From Pseudomonas sp. Root562 (lineage in GTDB: Bacteria; Pseudomonadota; Gammaproteobacteria; Pseudomonadales; Pseudomonadaceae), in assembly GCF_001427125.1 (NCBI RefSeq), contig NZ_LMGK01000004.1, forward strand, positions 62,001 through 126,000: 64,000 nucleotides of DNA, in the 5' to 3' direction. The notes beneath the pieces are model-generated. The model did not search any database. It was not told the origin of the DNA and was given only the letters and a program-made list of their open reading frames with translations. Below are positions 9,316 through 18,986 of the stretch, piece after piece. Position numbers and translations under genes: made by a program. Every line of letters begins with the position of its first letter. The stretch's first letter is position 1.

Positions 9316-10974
9316 TTAGTGTGAAACCGCCCCGCTCGCCCCCAGACCAGTCTGCGAGCGAACGAATTGCGGGAAGAACAGCGCCCGCTCGTTGTCAGCC
9401 GCCGCCGACTTGTCGGTGATCGAGAAGAACCAGATGCCGACGAAGGCAATGATCATCGAGAACAGCGCTGGGTACTCATACGGGAAGATCGCCTTCTCGT
9501 GATGCAGGATCTGCACCCAGATGGTCGGGCCAAGCACCATCAGGCCAACAGCACTGACCAGACCCAGCCAGCCACCGATCATCGCACCGCGAGTCGTCAG
9601 CTTTTTCCAGTACATGGAAAGCAGCAGGACCGGGAAGTTGCAGCTCGCTGCGATGGAGAACGCCAGACCAACCATGAACGCGATGTTCTGGCTTTCGAAC
9701 AGGATACCCAGAGCAATCGCCAGCACTGCCAGAGCGATGGTGGTGATTTTCGAGACGCGGATTTCATCCTTCTCGTTGGCCTTGCCTTTCTTGATCACGC
9801 TGGCATACAGGTCGTGGGACACCGCCGAAGCACCGGCCAGGGTCAGACCGGCAACCACTGCCAGAATGGTCGCGAACGCTACCGCCGAGATGAAGCCCAG
9901 GAAGATACTGCCGCCCACCGCGTTGGCCAGGTGCACCGCCGCCATGTTGTTACCGCCCAACAGTGCGCCAGCCGCATCTTTGAAGGCCGGGTTGGTGCTG
10001 ACCAGCAGGATCGCGCCGAAGCCGATGATGAAAGTCAGGATATAGAAGTAGCCAATGAAGCCAGTCGCGTACAGCACGCTCTTGCGAGCTTCTTTTGCGT
10101 CACTCACGGTGAAGAAGCGCATCAGAATGTGTGGCAGGCCAGCGGTACCGAACATCAGCGCCAGACCCAGCGAGAAGGCCGAAATCGGGTCCTTGACCAG
10201 ACCGCCCGGGCTCATGATCGCTTCGCCCTTGGCGTGAACCTTGATCGCTTCGGAGAACAATGTGTTGAAGTCAAAGCCTACGTGCTTCATCACCATCAGC
10301 GCCATGAACGAGGCACCGGACAGCAACAGCACAGCCTTGATGATCTGCACCCAGGTGGTCGCCAGCATGCCGCCGAACAGCACGTACATGCACATCAGCA
10401 CACCGACCAGAATCACCGCGACGTGATAGTCCAGACCGAACAACAGCTGGATCAGCTTGCCGGCACCGACCATTTGCGCGATCAGGTAAAACGCTACCAC
10501 CACCAACGATCCGCAAGCGGACAGCGAGCGGATCTGGGTTTGGCCCAGGCGATAGGACGCCACGTCGGCAAAGGTGTATTTACCCAGGTTACGCAGGCGC
10601 TCGGCAATCAGGAACAGAATGATTGGCCAGCCCACCAGGAAGCCGATCGAGTAGATCAGGCCATCGTAGCCGGAAGTGAACACCAGCGCGGAAATACCCA
10701 GGAAGGATGCCGCCGACATGTAGTCGCCAGCAATCGCCAGACCGTTCTGAAAACCGGTGATCTTGCCACCCGCCGCATAGTAGTCGGAGGCCGAGTTGTT
10801 TTTCTTGGATGCCCAGTAGGTGATGCACAGGGTGGCACCGACGAAGGCGACGAACATCACGATCGCCGACACGTTGAGCGGTTGTTTCTGAACGGCGCCG
10901 GTCAGGGCGTCAGCCGCCCAGGCGCCAGGTGCGAACGCTGCGATGCTCAAAAGAGCCATTAGACGCCGGATCAT
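9316..10974 (-). CDS. actP: Cation/acetate symporter
   Basis: This solute:sodium symporter takes up acetate and other short carboxylates at the inner membrane. The 552-residue protein starts with a cleavable-type signal ([20 protein letters not shown]) and then has about 13 membrane helices. Family-typical stretches are [29 protein letters not shown] near the first helices and the [31 protein letters not shown] segment (given here in parts). The ATG overlaps the yjcH stop (ATGA), so the two are translationally coupled as elsewhere in proteobacteria. Confidence 0.95.
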   Translation of the reverse strand: MIRRLMALLSIAAFAPGAWAADALTGAVQKQPLNVSAIVMFVAFVGATLCITYWASKKNNSASDYYAAGGKITGFQNGLAIAGDYMSAASFLGISALVFTSGYDGLIYSIGFLVGWPIILFLIAERLRNLGKYTFADVASYRLGQTQIRSLSACGSLVVVAFYLIAQMVGAGKLIQLLFGLDYHVAVILVGVLMCMYVLFGGMLATTWVQIIKAVLLLSGASFMALMVMKHVGFDFNTLFSEAIKVHAKGEAIMSPGGLVKDPISAFSLGLALMFGTAGLPHILMRFFTVSDAKEARKSVLYATGFIGYFYILTFIIGFGAILLVSTNPAFKDAAGALLGGNNMAAVHLANAVGGSIFLGFISAVAFATILAVVAGLTLAGASAVSHDLYASVIKKGKANEKDEIRVSKITTIALAVLAIALGILFESQNIAFMVGLAFSIAASCNFPVLLLSMYWKKLTTRGAMIGGWLGLVSAVGLMVLGPTIWVQILHHEKAIFPYEYPALFSMIIAFVGIWFFSITDKSAAADNERALFFPQFVRSQTGLGASGAVSH

Positions 10975-11282
10975 TGCTGAGCCTCCTTGAGAATCGCATT
11001 GTTCAGGTCGTCGAACTCGCCGTTGGCGCGTCGTACGTAAATACCCGTCAGGATGAAGGCCGAAATGATCAGACCGACACCGATCGGTATGCCCCAGGTA
11101 ATCGATGACTCAGGGCTGATTTTTGCCCCCAGCACATGCGGCCCGTAAGCAATCAACAGGATGAATCCGGAGTAAAGCCCTAGCATGATCGCCGATAGAA
11201 TCCAGGCGAATCGTTCCCTCTTGCTAACCAGCTCCTTGAATCGCGGGCTGTTTTGAATCGAGAGGTAAATGCTGTCGTTCAT
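10971..11282 (-). CDS. yjcH: DUF485 membrane protein YjcH, partner of ActP
   Basis: This 103-residue DUF485 protein has two membrane helices ([19 protein letters not shown] and [20 protein letters not shown]). It is almost always encoded directly upstream of actP, with which it overlaps by four bases; its exact role is not settled. GAGG precedes the ATG at 11282 at normal spacing. Confidence 0.93.
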   Translation of the reverse strand: MNDSIYLSIQNSPRFKELVSKRERFAWILSAIMLGLYSGFILLIAYGPHVLGAKISPESSITWGIPIGVGLIISAFILTGIYVRRANGEFDDLNNAILKEAQQ

Positions 11283-11410
11283 TGTTTTTATCCTCGCAGC
11301 ACAGATTAAGTTGGAACGGTATCCACTCTATGCGGCTGCGGGGCAGGTTCCAGACGACCTTAGTCTTAGTACCACATGACAGAATTGCCAAACTTCGGTG
11401 CGGGGCAACC

Positions 11411-11481
11411 CCCGCAAGAGCCAGGCTTGCCGGCGATGGCGATTTTGCAGGTGCCTTCGCCGGCAAGCCTGGCTCCTACAG
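11411..11481. repeat. REPIN
   Basis: Inverted arms of the AGCCAGGCTTGCCGGCGATGG type face each other across about 15 bases (11411-11440 and 11455-11481), between yjcH and the binding-protein gene. Confidence 0.8.
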
Positions 11482-11488
11482 AAAAGCA

Positions 11489-11523
11489 AAAGCCGCTTGG
11501 CAGTTACGCCAAGCGGCTTTGAG
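11489..11523 (-). terminator. Terminator-like hairpin after the betaine-binding protein gene
   Basis: The stem AAAGCCGCTTGGC/GCCAAGCGGCTTT has a 7-base loop and is followed on the minus strand by TTTTGCTTTTC, about 30 bp beyond the stop codon. Confidence 0.75.
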
Positions 11524-11551
11524 AGGAGCTCAATAGAAACTTCAGCTCACA

Positions 11552-12403
11552 TCATTTGATCCAGTCAGCAACACGCTCCGGGTGTTTGGCTACCCAGTCC
11601 TTCGCTGCCGCGTCCGGCTTGGCGCCTTCCTGGATCGCCAGCATGACTTCGCCGATCTCGTCTTTCGAAGCCCACTGGAAGTTCTTCAGGAACTTGGCCA
11701 CTTCCGGTGCTTTTGTTGCCAGCTCCTTGCTGCCGATGCTGTTCACGGTTTCAGCCGCGCCATACACGCCTTTCGGGTCTTCGAGGAAACGCAATTTCCA
11801 CTTGGCGAACATCCAGTGCGGTACCCAACCGGTCACGGCAATGGATTCGTTCTTCTTTTCGGCACGGGTCAGTTCGGCAATCATGCCAGCGCCGGAACTG
11901 GCCTTGAGCTGGTAACCGGTCAGGTCGTAGTCCTTGATGGCCTGCTCGGTTTTAAGCATCACGCCTGAACCGGCATCGATGCCGACGATGCGTTTTTTGA
12001 AGCTGTCGTCGGTCTTCAGGTCTTCCAGCGACTTGGCCTTGACGTATTCCGGCACGATCAAGCCGATTTTTGCGTCCTTGAAGTTCGGACCGTAGTCGAC
12101 CACCTGATCCTTGTTCTTGGCCCAGTAATCGCCGTGGGTCACCGGCAACCAGGCCGAGAGCATGGCGTCGAGTTTGCCGGTGGCTACACCCTGCCACATG
12201 ATCCCGGTCGCGACGGCTTGCAGCTTCACGTCATATCCGAGTTTCTGCTTGATGACTTCAGCAGCTACGTGAGTCGTCGCGACGCTGTCGGACCAGCCGT
12301 CAACGTAACCGATGCTCAGGGTCTTGCTCTCGGCATTGGCGAATGTGGAACCCATCACAAGTACCAGTGCGGCACCTGCACCTAAAAGTCGTCGCATCTT
12401 CAT
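11552..12403 (-). CDS. Glycine betaine/quaternary amine ABC transporter substrate-binding protein (OpuAC/ProX family)
   Basis: This 283-residue periplasmic binding protein has a signal peptide (LLGAGAALVLVMGSTFANA). The mature part begins SKTLSIGYVDGWSDSVATTHV, as in OpuAC-type proteins that bind glycine betaine, choline or carnitine. Aromatic ligand-cage residues are suggested by IMWQGVATGKLDAMLSAWLP and TGWVPHWMF. No permease or ATPase gene is adjacent, so it is an orphan receptor that probably feeds a transporter encoded elsewhere, as several pseudomonad betaine/carnitine-binding proteins do. The exact ligand cannot be fixed from sequence. Confidence 0.88.
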   Translation of the reverse strand: MKMRRLLGAGAALVLVMGSTFANAESKTLSIGYVDGWSDSVATTHVAAEVIKQKLGYDVKLQAVATGIMWQGVATGKLDAMLSAWLPVTHGDYWAKNKDQVVDYGPNFKDAKIGLIVPEYVKAKSLEDLKTDDSFKKRIVGIDAGSGVMLKTEQAIKDYDLTGYQLKASSGAGMIAELTRAEKKNESIAVTGWVPHWMFAKWKLRFLEDPKGVYGAAETVNSIGSKELATKAPEVAKFLKNFQWASKDEIGEVMLAIQEGAKPDAAAKDWVAKHPERVADWIK

Positions 12404-12746
12404 CGTTACTTCCCCGAAAGTGCTGCGCTCGACGGGTGCCGAGTCGCGTCAACGTATTGTTCTGGTGCACAGCGCCCCCATCACGCTTCACCGCAAACCC
12501 GTTCAATCATCAGCGCGTTTATCAACGAGGGTACTGACGCCTCCGATAATCAACCTGACGCTATAAGCGACCTGCTCTGCCAGCGACCTCAAGGCATCGA
12601 GAAACGACATCAGAACGCCATTAATCCTGAGGGCGACAAACGCCCCGGACAATCCGCCCGAACTTTGCATGTCAAAATCATGCGAGCCACCAAGCACAGT
12701 ACAAATGCAGGTAACATGCGCCGCTTTGCTCCCAGACGGCCTGATC
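12404..12746. other. Intergenic region without a recognisable gene
   Basis: About 340 bp lie between the divergent betaine-binding protein gene and the GH17-type gene. I see no tRNA, repeat or terminator. Short open frames on both strands here lack a ribosome site and family features. The stretch presumably carries the two divergent promoters. Confidence 0.5.
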
Positions 12747-14300
12747 ATGCCCGCGACATCTCGCTCTCCTTTTTTTGCTTATCTGTTCGCCTGCCTGCTG
12801 GGGCTTTTTGCCCTTTGTGGTTTCTGGTACGGCATTGGTAAACCGGTGACCCTGCCGGATGTCGCCAGCGCCACGCACAAACTGCAATGCGCCTCCTACA
12901 CCCCGTTTGACAAAGACCAATCGCCGTTCGACGTACCGTTCAACCTGCGCCCGGAGCGCATGGACGCCGACCTCGCGCTGCTGTCCAAAAGCTTCGAATG
13001 CATCCGCACCTACTCCATGACCGGGCTCGAAGCCCTGCCCGACCTCGCACGTAAACACGGCTTGAAGCTGATGATCGGCGCCTGGGTCAACAGCAACACG
13101 GTGGATACCGAAAAAGAAGTCGACCTGCTGATTGCGTCGGCCAACGCCAACGCCGACGTGGTGACCGCTGTGATCGTCGGCAACGAAACCCTGCTGCGCA
13201 AAGAAGTCACCGGGGCACAACTGGCCCGGCTGATCACCAAGGTCAAAAGCCAGGTCAAGCAACCCGTCACCTATGCCGACGTCTGGGAGTTTTGGCTCAA
13301 GCATCCGGAAATCGCGCCGGCCGTGGATTTCCTGACCATCCACTTGTTGCCGTACTGGGAAGACGATCCTTCGAACATCGATGCCGCACTGCAACACGTC
13401 GCCGAAGTGCGTCAGGTGTTCGGCAACAAGTTCGCACCCAAGGACGTGATGATTGGCGAAACCGGCTGGCCCAGCGAAGGCCGTCAGCGCGAAACCGCTC
13501 TGCCGAGCCGAGTCAACGAAGCGAAATTCATTCGCGGTTTTGTCACCATGGCCGAGCAGCACGGCTGGCACTACAACCTGATCGAAGCCTTCGACCAGCC
13601 ATGGAAACGCGCCAGTGAAGGCGCCGTGGGTGGCTACTGGGGGCTGTTCGATGCCGATCGGCAGGACAAAGGCGTGCTGGCCGGTCCGGTGTCGAACGTA
13701 CCGTACTGGTCGCAGTGGCTGGTTGTGGGCGGCCTGATCTTTGTCGGGACGCTTGTGCTGGGCGGCCGCGTCCGCAGCACCCGCGCAGCGCTGGTCCTGC
13801 CGTTGTTTGCGGCATTGGCTGCGTGCTCCATCGGCGTGTGGGGCGACCTCGCCCGCGTGACTACCCGTTTCACCAGCGAGTGGTTGTGGGTGGCATTGCT
13901 GACTGCGCTGAACCTGTTAGTGCTGGTGCACGCCGCCCTGACGCTGAGCCCTCGTACAGGATGGCGAGCACAGGCGTTCAACGCACTTGAGCGTCGCTCA
14001 GGCTGGCTGGTTGCGGTGATCGGCTTTGCAGCGGCGGTGAGCATGCTGGAGCTGGTATTTGACCCGCGCTACCGCAGCTTCCCGAGCGTCGCGTTCATCG
14101 TGCCGGCACTGGTGTATCTGTGCCGTCCGGTGAGCGTGCCGCGCCGGGAAATCGCGTTGCTGACCTTCATCATCGGAGCGGGCATTGCGCCGCAGTTGTT
14201 CCGGGAAGGTCTGCAGAATCAGCAGGCTTGGGGCTGGGCGTTGGTGAGTGGGTTGATGGTGGCGGCGTTGTGGCGCTGCTTGCGCGTTCGCAAGGTTTAA
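12747..14300 (+). CDS. GH17-like glycosidase/transglycosylase with C-terminal membrane domain (annotated in pseudomonads as beta-(1,6)-glucan synthase-like)
   Basis: This protein of about 517 residues has an N-terminal membrane helix (AYLFACLLGLFALCGFWYG). A TIM-barrel domain of the glycoside hydrolase 17 type follows: LALLSKSFECIRTYSM, the acid/base region VIVGNETLLR and the nucleophile region IGETGWPSEGR. Six or more membrane helices come after about residue 335. NdvC-like proteins with this fold take part in periplasmic beta-glucan synthesis in rhizobia. No glucan synthase is nearby, so the substrate is inferred only. The start is uncertain: MPATSRSPFF is preferred because upstream codons look non-coding, but no clear ribosome site is visible. 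Confidence 0.8.
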   Translation: MPATSRSPFFAYLFACLLGLFALCGFWYGIGKPVTLPDVASATHKLQCASYTPFDKDQSPFDVPFNLRPERMDADLALLSKSFECIRTYSMTGLEALPDLARKHGLKLMIGAWVNSNTVDTEKEVDLLIASANANADVVTAVIVGNETLLRKEVTGAQLARLITKVKSQVKQPVTYADVWEFWLKHPEIAPAVDFLTIHLLPYWEDDPSNIDAALQHVAEVRQVFGNKFAPKDVMIGETGWPSEGRQRETALPSRVNEAKFIRGFVTMAEQHGWHYNLIEAFDQPWKRASEGAVGGYWGLFDADRQDKGVLAGPVSNVPYWSQWLVVGGLIFVGTLVLGGRVRSTRAALVLPLFAALAACSIGVWGDLARVTTRFTSEWLWVALLTALNLLVLVHAALTLSPRTGWRAQAFNALERRSGWLVAVIGFAAAVSMLELVFDPRYRSFPSVAFIVPALVYLCRPVSVPRREIALLTFIIGAGIAPQLFREGLQNQQAWGWALVSGLMVAALWRCLRVRKV

Positions 14301-14320
14301 CCCTAATCAAATTTACGGCC

Positions 14321-14414
14321 CTCATCGCGGGCAAGCCCGCTCCCACAAGGATCGTTGTCGTTCACAATTGCGTGTTCGCCGATGAACCTGTGGGAGCGGG
14401 CTTGCCCGCGATGG
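14321..14414. repeat. REPIN
   Basis: The perfect inverted arms CATCGCGGGCAAGCCCGCTC and the matching inverse flank a 41-base loop, between two convergent genes. Confidence 0.88.
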
Positions 14415-14421
14415 CTGACAG

Positions 14422-14790
14422 TCAAGCGCTACGGGTTTCTCTGACCAACCGCAACCCCGCAATCACCACCGCAAACACCGCCAGCGTCGTGTTGTACAAG
14501 GCCAAAGCCGGAAAACCCAATGCCAGCGCCAATACCGCCAGCCACCACCCTGCCCGTCCCGGCACGACAAAGCCGATGATGGCAGCGGCCAGTGCGCCAT
14601 AGCCCAGAATCTTGAAGTGAATCATCAGGCCCAGGTTCGAGCGAACCTGACATTCCCAGCGGCTCGCCTCATCCACGCAGAGGCCGACCCACTGTGCATC
14701 TTCCATAAAGCCATAACGCGCGCCATAACTGGCGGCCAGCCATAGAGGCAGCACAATGAGCAGCAGGATCACGGGCAGACGGCGGGACAT
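14422..14790 (-). CDS. Small inner-membrane protein of unknown function
   Basis: This 122-residue protein begins MSRRLPVILLLIVLPLWLA. It has three to four hydrophobic segments, one of which contains FKILGYGALAAAIIGFVVPG. A two-cysteine stretch (CVDEASRWEC) between helices 1 and 2 may form a periplasmic disulfide. The ATG at 14790 has GGAG at good spacing. It resembles conserved hypothetical proteins of pseudomonads, but I recognise no named family. Confidence 0.7.
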   Translation of the reverse strand: MSRRLPVILLLIVLPLWLAASYGARYGFMEDAQWVGLCVDEASRWECQVRSNLGLMIHFKILGYGALAAAIIGFVVPGRAGWWLAVLALALGFPALALYNTTLAVFAVVIAGLRLVRETRSA

Positions 14791-15013
14791 GAAACACTCC
14801 AATCAACGAAAACGGCGGTCAGCTTAATCTCCCGACGGTCTTTCGCAAGCGCTAACAACAGTTAACTGGCCTTTCAATCGCTGCAAAGTGTATCGTCGAG
14901 CTACTATTACTCCGAATTAAGCCTGTTTGGTGCCGATGCGTGGCACTTTGGCGCAAATCCAGTGGTCATAGCCTGCGAACTTCATTCGGCACCTTCCTCT
15001 AAGGGATCTAGTC

Positions 15014-16312
15014 ATGCTCCGTTCCTTGCGCTTCGCCGCCCTGTTTGGCGGCCTTATCTTGAGTGCGTCCGCACTGGCGGTCGACATCGACGCCGCCAGT
15101 TATGGCTATCCCCTGACTAACCCGTTCGAGGCAACCATTGCCACGACGCCACCGGATTTGCGTCCCGAACTGCCGCTTGACGACGACATCAATCAGTCGG
15201 ATCGCAGCATCACCTTGCGCCCTGAGCGTGCGTTCGAACTGCCGGACAATTTTTGGGCAGTGAAGAAACTCACCTATCGCATCGCCACCCAGGATAAAGC
15301 GGCACCGCTGATTTTCCTGATCGCCGGCACGGGCGCGCGCTACGACAGCAGCCTCAACGAATACCTGAAAAAGCTCTACTACAAAGCCGGTTACCACGTG
15401 GTGCAATTGTCGTCGCCCACCAGTTTCGACTTCATGAGTGCCGCGTCCCGCTTCGCGACCCCGGGCATCACCAAGGAAGATGCCGAAGACATGTACCGGG
15501 TGATGCAATCCGTGCGGGCGCAGAACCCTAACGTACCGGTGACCGATTTCTACCTGACCGGTTACAGCCTCGGCGCACTGGATGCAGCCTTCGTCGCGCA
15601 CCTGGACGAAACCCGCCGCAGCTTTAATTTCAAAAAGGTGCTGCTGCTCAACCCGCCGGTCAATCTCTACACCTCGATCACCAATCTCGACAAACTGGTT
15701 CAGACCGAGGTCAAGGGCATCAACAACACCACTACCTTCTATGAGCTGGTACTGAACAAGTTGACCCGCTACTTCCAACAAAAGGGCTACATCGACCTCA
15801 ACGATGCCCTGCTCTACGACTTCCAGCAGTCCAAGCAGCACCTCACCAACGAACAGATGGCCATGCTGATCGGTACCTCGTTCCGCTTCTCGGCGGCCGA
15901 TATCGCCTTTACCTCGGACCTGATCAACCGCCGCGGCCTGATCACTCCCCCGAAAACACCGATTACAGAAGGCACCAGTCTCACCCCGTACCTCAAGCGT
16001 GCATTGCAGTGTGATTTCGACTGCTACATCACTGAACAGGTGATCCCGATGTGGCGTGCGCGCACCGACGGTGGCAGCCTGCTGCAACTGATCGACCAGG
16101 TGAGCTTGTACGCACTGAAGGATTACCTGCGCGACAGCCCGAAAATTGCCGTCATGCACAACGCTGACGACGTGATCCTCGGCCCGGGTGACCTCGGGTT
16201 CCTGCGCCAGACGTTCGGCGATCGCTTGACCGTTTACCCGCTGGGCGGCCATTGCGGCAACCTTAACTACCGCGTCAACAGCGACGCCATGCTGGAGTTC
16301 TTCCGTGGCTAA
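15014..16312 (+). CDS. Secreted alpha/beta-hydrolase-fold protein with GxSxG motif
   Basis: This 432-residue exported protein has a signal peptide (LRFAALFGGLILSASALA). The alpha/beta hydrolase pattern is plain: strand PLIFLIAGTGARYDSS, nucleophile elbow GYSLGALDA (Ser185), a probable acid in HNADDVILGPGD (Asp385/386) and histidine in LGGHCGNLNY (His413). A ribosome site AAGGGA precedes the ATG. The 3' end overlaps the MlaA-like gene by 8 bp, so the two are coupled. An envelope lipid- or ester-hydrolysing role is an inference from that pairing; the substrate is unknown. Confidence 0.82.
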   Translation: MLRSLRFAALFGGLILSASALAVDIDAASYGYPLTNPFEATIATTPPDLRPELPLDDDINQSDRSITLRPERAFELPDNFWAVKKLTYRIATQDKAAPLIFLIAGTGARYDSSLNEYLKKLYYKAGYHVVQLSSPTSFDFMSAASRFATPGITKEDAEDMYRVMQSVRAQNPNVPVTDFYLTGYSLGALDAAFVAHLDETRRSFNFKKVLLLNPPVNLYTSITNLDKLVQTEVKGINNTTTFYELVLNKLTRYFQQKGYIDLNDALLYDFQQSKQHLTNEQMAMLIGTSFRFSAADIAFTSDLINRRGLITPPKTPITEGTSLTPYLKRALQCDFDCYITEQVIPMWRARTDGGSLLQLIDQVSLYALKDYLRDSPKIAVMHNADDVILGPGDLGFLRQTFGDRLTVYPLGGHCGNLNYRVNSDAMLEFFRG

Positions 16313-17093
16313 ATATCTCCTGCTTATCGCTGCGTTACTCTGTGCAGGCGTTGCCAATGCCGACAACAGCAAAGCCAATGCTCCAGTCGTTGTCGACAGT
16401 GACGGTTTCAAGGAGCCGTTGAGCAAACTCAAATTCAACCCGGGGCTGGATCAGCGTGAGTTCGAACGTTCGACGCTCAGCGCACTGAACGTCTATGACC
16501 CGCTGGAAGAATGGAACCGTCGCGTTTACCACTTCAACTACCGGTTCGACCAATGGGTGTTCCTGCCGGTGGTCGATGGCTATCGCTACATCACGCCGAG
16601 CTTTTTGCGTACCGGCGTCAGCAACTTCTTCAATAACCTGGGCGACGTGCCAAACCTGTTGAACAGCCTGTTGCAGTTCAAGGGCCAGCGCTCCATGGAG
16701 ATCACCGGTCGGCTGCTGCTCAACACCACCATTGGTATTGCCGGCCTGTGGGACCCGGCCACCGCCATGGGCCTGCCACGCCAGAGCGAGGACTTCGGCC
16801 AGACGCTGGGCTTCTATGGTGTTCCGGGCGGCGCCTACTTCGTACTGCCGATACTTGGCCCGTCGAACCTGCGTGACACTGGCGGCTTGTTGGTCGATTA
16901 CAGCGCCGAGAACGCAATCAACTTCCTCAACGTTGCCGAAGTCAGCTCCAACCATCCGGAAGTCTGGGTCCTGCGTGGCGTCGACAAGCGCTATCAGACC
17001 AGCTTCCGCTATGGCCAGCTGAACTCGCCGTTCGAGTACGAGAAGGTGCGTTACGTGTACACCGAGTCGCGCAAACTGCAGATAGCCGAGTAA
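16305..17093 (+). CDS. MlaA/VacJ-family outer-membrane lipid asymmetry protein
   Basis: MlaA proteins extract misplaced phospholipids from the outer leaflet and hand them to periplasmic MlaC. The 262-residue protein carries the family core: DPLEEWNRRVYHFNYRFD, VSNFFNNLGDVPNLLNSLLQ, GLWDPATAMGLPRQSEDFGQTLG (given in parts) and GPSNLRDTGG. The N-terminus (LLLIAALLCAGVANA) looks like a signal-peptidase I signal. The only nearby cysteine is preceded by Leu-Leu, which does not fit a lipobox, unlike classical VacJ lipoproteins. It overlaps the upstream hydrolase gene. The mla transporter genes are not in this window. Confidence 0.9.
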   Translation: MAKYLLLIAALLCAGVANADNSKANAPVVVDSDGFKEPLSKLKFNPGLDQREFERSTLSALNVYDPLEEWNRRVYHFNYRFDQWVFLPVVDGYRYITPSFLRTGVSNFFNNLGDVPNLLNSLLQFKGQRSMEITGRLLLNTTIGIAGLWDPATAMGLPRQSEDFGQTLGFYGVPGGAYFVLPILGPSNLRDTGGLLVDYSAENAINFLNVAEVSSNHPEVWVLRGVDKRYQTSFRYGQLNSPFEYEKVRYVYTESRKLQIAE

Positions 17094-17104
17094 TTCGGCG
17101 GCAA

Positions 17105-17147
17105 CAAAAAAGGCCATTCGATTCCAGTCGAATGGCCTTTTTCATTT
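17105..17147. terminator. Bidirectional rho-independent terminator
   Basis: The stem AAAAAGGCCATTCGA/TCGAATGGCCTTTTT has an A-run on one side and a T-run on the other, so it can end transcripts of the MlaA-like gene (+) and of the DUF808 gene (-). Confidence 0.88.
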
Positions 17148-17170
17148 TGCGCGGCATACATCGCCAAGAT

Positions 17171-17200
17171 CGCAGCCTGTAGGAGCTATCGCAGGCTGCG
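17171..17200. repeat. Single REP-like palindrome
   Basis: CGCAGCCTG and CAGGCTGCG are inverted across 12 bases containing TAGGAGCTATCG, a common short repeat type in this group, lying just 3' of the DUF808 gene. Confidence 0.6.
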
Positions 17201-17206
17201 TTATTT

Positions 17207-18121
17207 TCAGCCTCTCGCAACTTTCCAGATTTTGCTGATAGCCATCACCCCAAGCAACACCACCGCCCCAGCCACAATTCCCGCGACCGCATTGAGCAAC
17301 GTTGGCACGATAAACCCGGCACCGCCCGCCGCTGCGCTGACACTTTCGATCCAGTGATGCACCACCGGCACGCCGTGGGTCAGGATGCCGCCACCCACCA
17401 GGAACATCGCCGCCGTGCCGATCACCGACAGGCTTTTCATCATGTACGGCGCCGCGCGTAGAATCCCGCCGCCGATGTTTTTGGCCACTTGGCCGGGTTT
17501 CTGTGTCAGCCACAGGCCTAGATCATCGAGCTTGACGATGCCGGCCACCAGCCCGTATACGCCGACAGTCATGACAATAGCGATGCCCGAGAGCACGACG
17601 ATTTGCTGGGTCAGCGCCGAGTCAGCGACAACGCCAAGGGTAATGGCAATGATTTCTGCGGAAAGGATGAAATCGGTACGAATGGCGCCTTTGATCTTGT
17701 CCTTCTCGAACGCCACCAGGTCCACCGCCGGGTCCGCTACCGCCTCGACCAGTTCGGCATGTTCAGCCTGATCTTCGGCTTTGCTGTGCAAGAACTTGTG
17801 CGCAAGTTTCTCGAAGCCCTCGAAACACAGATAAGCGCCACCGACCATCAACAATGGCGTGACCAGCCATGGGATGAACGCGCTGATGGCAATGGCCGAC
17901 GGCACCAGAATCAGCTTGTTGATGAACGAGCCCTTGGCTACCGCCCACACCACCGGAATTTCCCGTTCGGCACGCACACCGCTGACCTGCTGGGCATTGA
18001 GCGCCAGATCATCACCCAGCACGCCGGCCGTCTTCTTGGCGGCCATTTTGGTCATCAGGGCCACGTCATCCAGCACCGCAGCAATGTCGTCGATCAGCAA
18101 CAGCAAACTGCTTCCTGCCAT
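17207..18121 (-). CDS. DUF808 family inner-membrane protein (YedI-like)
   Basis: This 304-residue membrane protein begins [20 protein letters not shown] and continues with the family block [26 protein letters not shown] (in parts). Four to six hydrophobic segments include [26 protein letters not shown], again in parts. Length equals E. coli YedI (about 305). Function is not established. The ATG at 18121 has GAAGGAA upstream; longer in-frame starts run into the divergent promoter region and are rejected. Confidence 0.88.
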   Translation of the reverse strand: MAGSSLLLLIDDIAAVLDDVALMTKMAAKKTAGVLGDDLALNAQQVSGVRAEREIPVVWAVAKGSFINKLILVPSAIAISAFIPWLVTPLLMVGGAYLCFEGFEKLAHKFLHSKAEDQAEHAELVEAVADPAVDLVAFEKDKIKGAIRTDFILSAEIIAITLGVVADSALTQQIVVLSGIAIVMTVGVYGLVAGIVKLDDLGLWLTQKPGQVAKNIGGGILRAAPYMMKSLSVIGTAAMFLVGGGILTHGVPVVHHWIESVSAAAGGAGFIVPTLLNAVAGIVAGAVVLLGVMAISKIWKVARG

Positions 18122-18254
18122 GAATCGGTTTCCTTCTTCAGTAAATGCGGTGCAGCATAGCGTGGCCGAGCGCCGCATGGTGCATTCTTGAGCGCCGCCG
18201 AACGCCGGTGCTACCATGCGCAACCGCCAGAACAGGCAAGGAACCCCCTGGTTT

Positions 18255-18860
18255 ATGAGCACCATCCGCGAGCGCAACAAACAACTGATCCTGCGTGCCG
18301 CCAGTGAAGAATTTGCCGACAAGGGCTTCGCAGCGACCAAAACCAGCGATATCGCAGCCAAGGCGGGATTGCCCAAGCCCAACGTCTACTACTACTTCAA
18401 ATCCAAGGAAAACCTCTACCGCGAGGTCCTGGAAAGTATCATCGAACCGATCCTTCAAGCCTCGACGCCATTCAACCCCGACGGCGTGCCCAGCGAAGTG
18501 CTGAGCGGCTACATTCGCTCGAAAATCCGCATCTCCCGCGACCTGCCTTTCGCCTCCAAGGTGTTTGCCAGCGAAATCATGCACGGCGCACCGCACCTGA
18601 GCACCGACCTGGTGGAACAGCTCAACAGCCAGGCCAAGCACAACATCGAGTGCATCCAGAGCTGGATCGACCGCGGCCAGATCGCCCCGATCGACCCCAA
18701 CCACCTGATGTTCAGTATCTGGGCTGCGACCCAGACCTACGCCGACTTCGACTGGCAAATCACCGCCATCACCGGCAAGGCCAAGCTCGACGAAGAGGAT
18801 TACGAAGCGGCTGCGCAGACGATTATTCGGTTGGTGTTGAAGGGGTGTGAGCCGGATTGA
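18255..18860 (+). CDS. TetR/AcrR-family transcriptional regulator (RutR/YcdC-like C-terminal domain)
   Basis: This 201-residue repressor has an N-terminal helix-turn-helix ([19 protein letters not shown]) in the pattern of TetR proteins. The C-terminal ligand domain resembles RutR/YcdC ([33 protein letters not shown]). It is divergent from the DUF808 gene with about 130 bp between starts. RutR senses uracil in E. coli; given the glyoxylate/urea genes downstream a nitrogen or purine-related ligand is possible, but this is inference only. The start ATG 18255 was chosen because the domain begins there. Confidence 0.85.
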   Translation: MSTIRERNKQLILRAASEEFADKGFAATKTSDIAAKAGLPKPNVYYYFKSKENLYREVLESIIEPILQASTPFNPDGVPSEVLSGYIRSKIRISRDLPFASKVFASEIMHGAPHLSTDLVEQLNSQAKHNIECIQSWIDRGQIAPIDPNHLMFSIWAATQTYADFDWQITAITGKAKLDEEDYEAAAQTIIRLVLKGCEPD

Positions 18861-18874
18861 TAGTCCGTGGTGGC

Positions 18875-18968
18875 CCATCGCTGGCAAGCCAGCTCCCACA
18901 GGTTTTTGTGTTGCACCCAATCTTGTGAACGACACACTTCGCTGTGGGAGCTGGCTTGCCAGCGATGA
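18875..18968. repeat. REPIN flanking the RAYT gene (3' side)
   Basis: Inverted arms CATCGCTGGCAAGCCAGCTC and its complement lie at 18876-18901 and 18942-18967, directly beyond the stop of the RAYT gene. The same type occurs on its other side. Confidence 0.9.
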
Positions 18969-18986
18969 AGGCGACTCGATATTGAC

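Noticed and set aside
12503..12748. Small minus-strand open frame (81 codons) between the betaine-binding protein and GH17-type genes
   Set aside because: No ribosome site, no recognisable family, and it overlaps the probable promoter region.
14941..14956. TGGCAC...GC sequence resembling a sigma54 promoter upstream of the GxSxG hydrolase gene
   Set aside because: The spacing between the GG and GC elements is 9, not the required 10 bases, and TTGC is not well matched.
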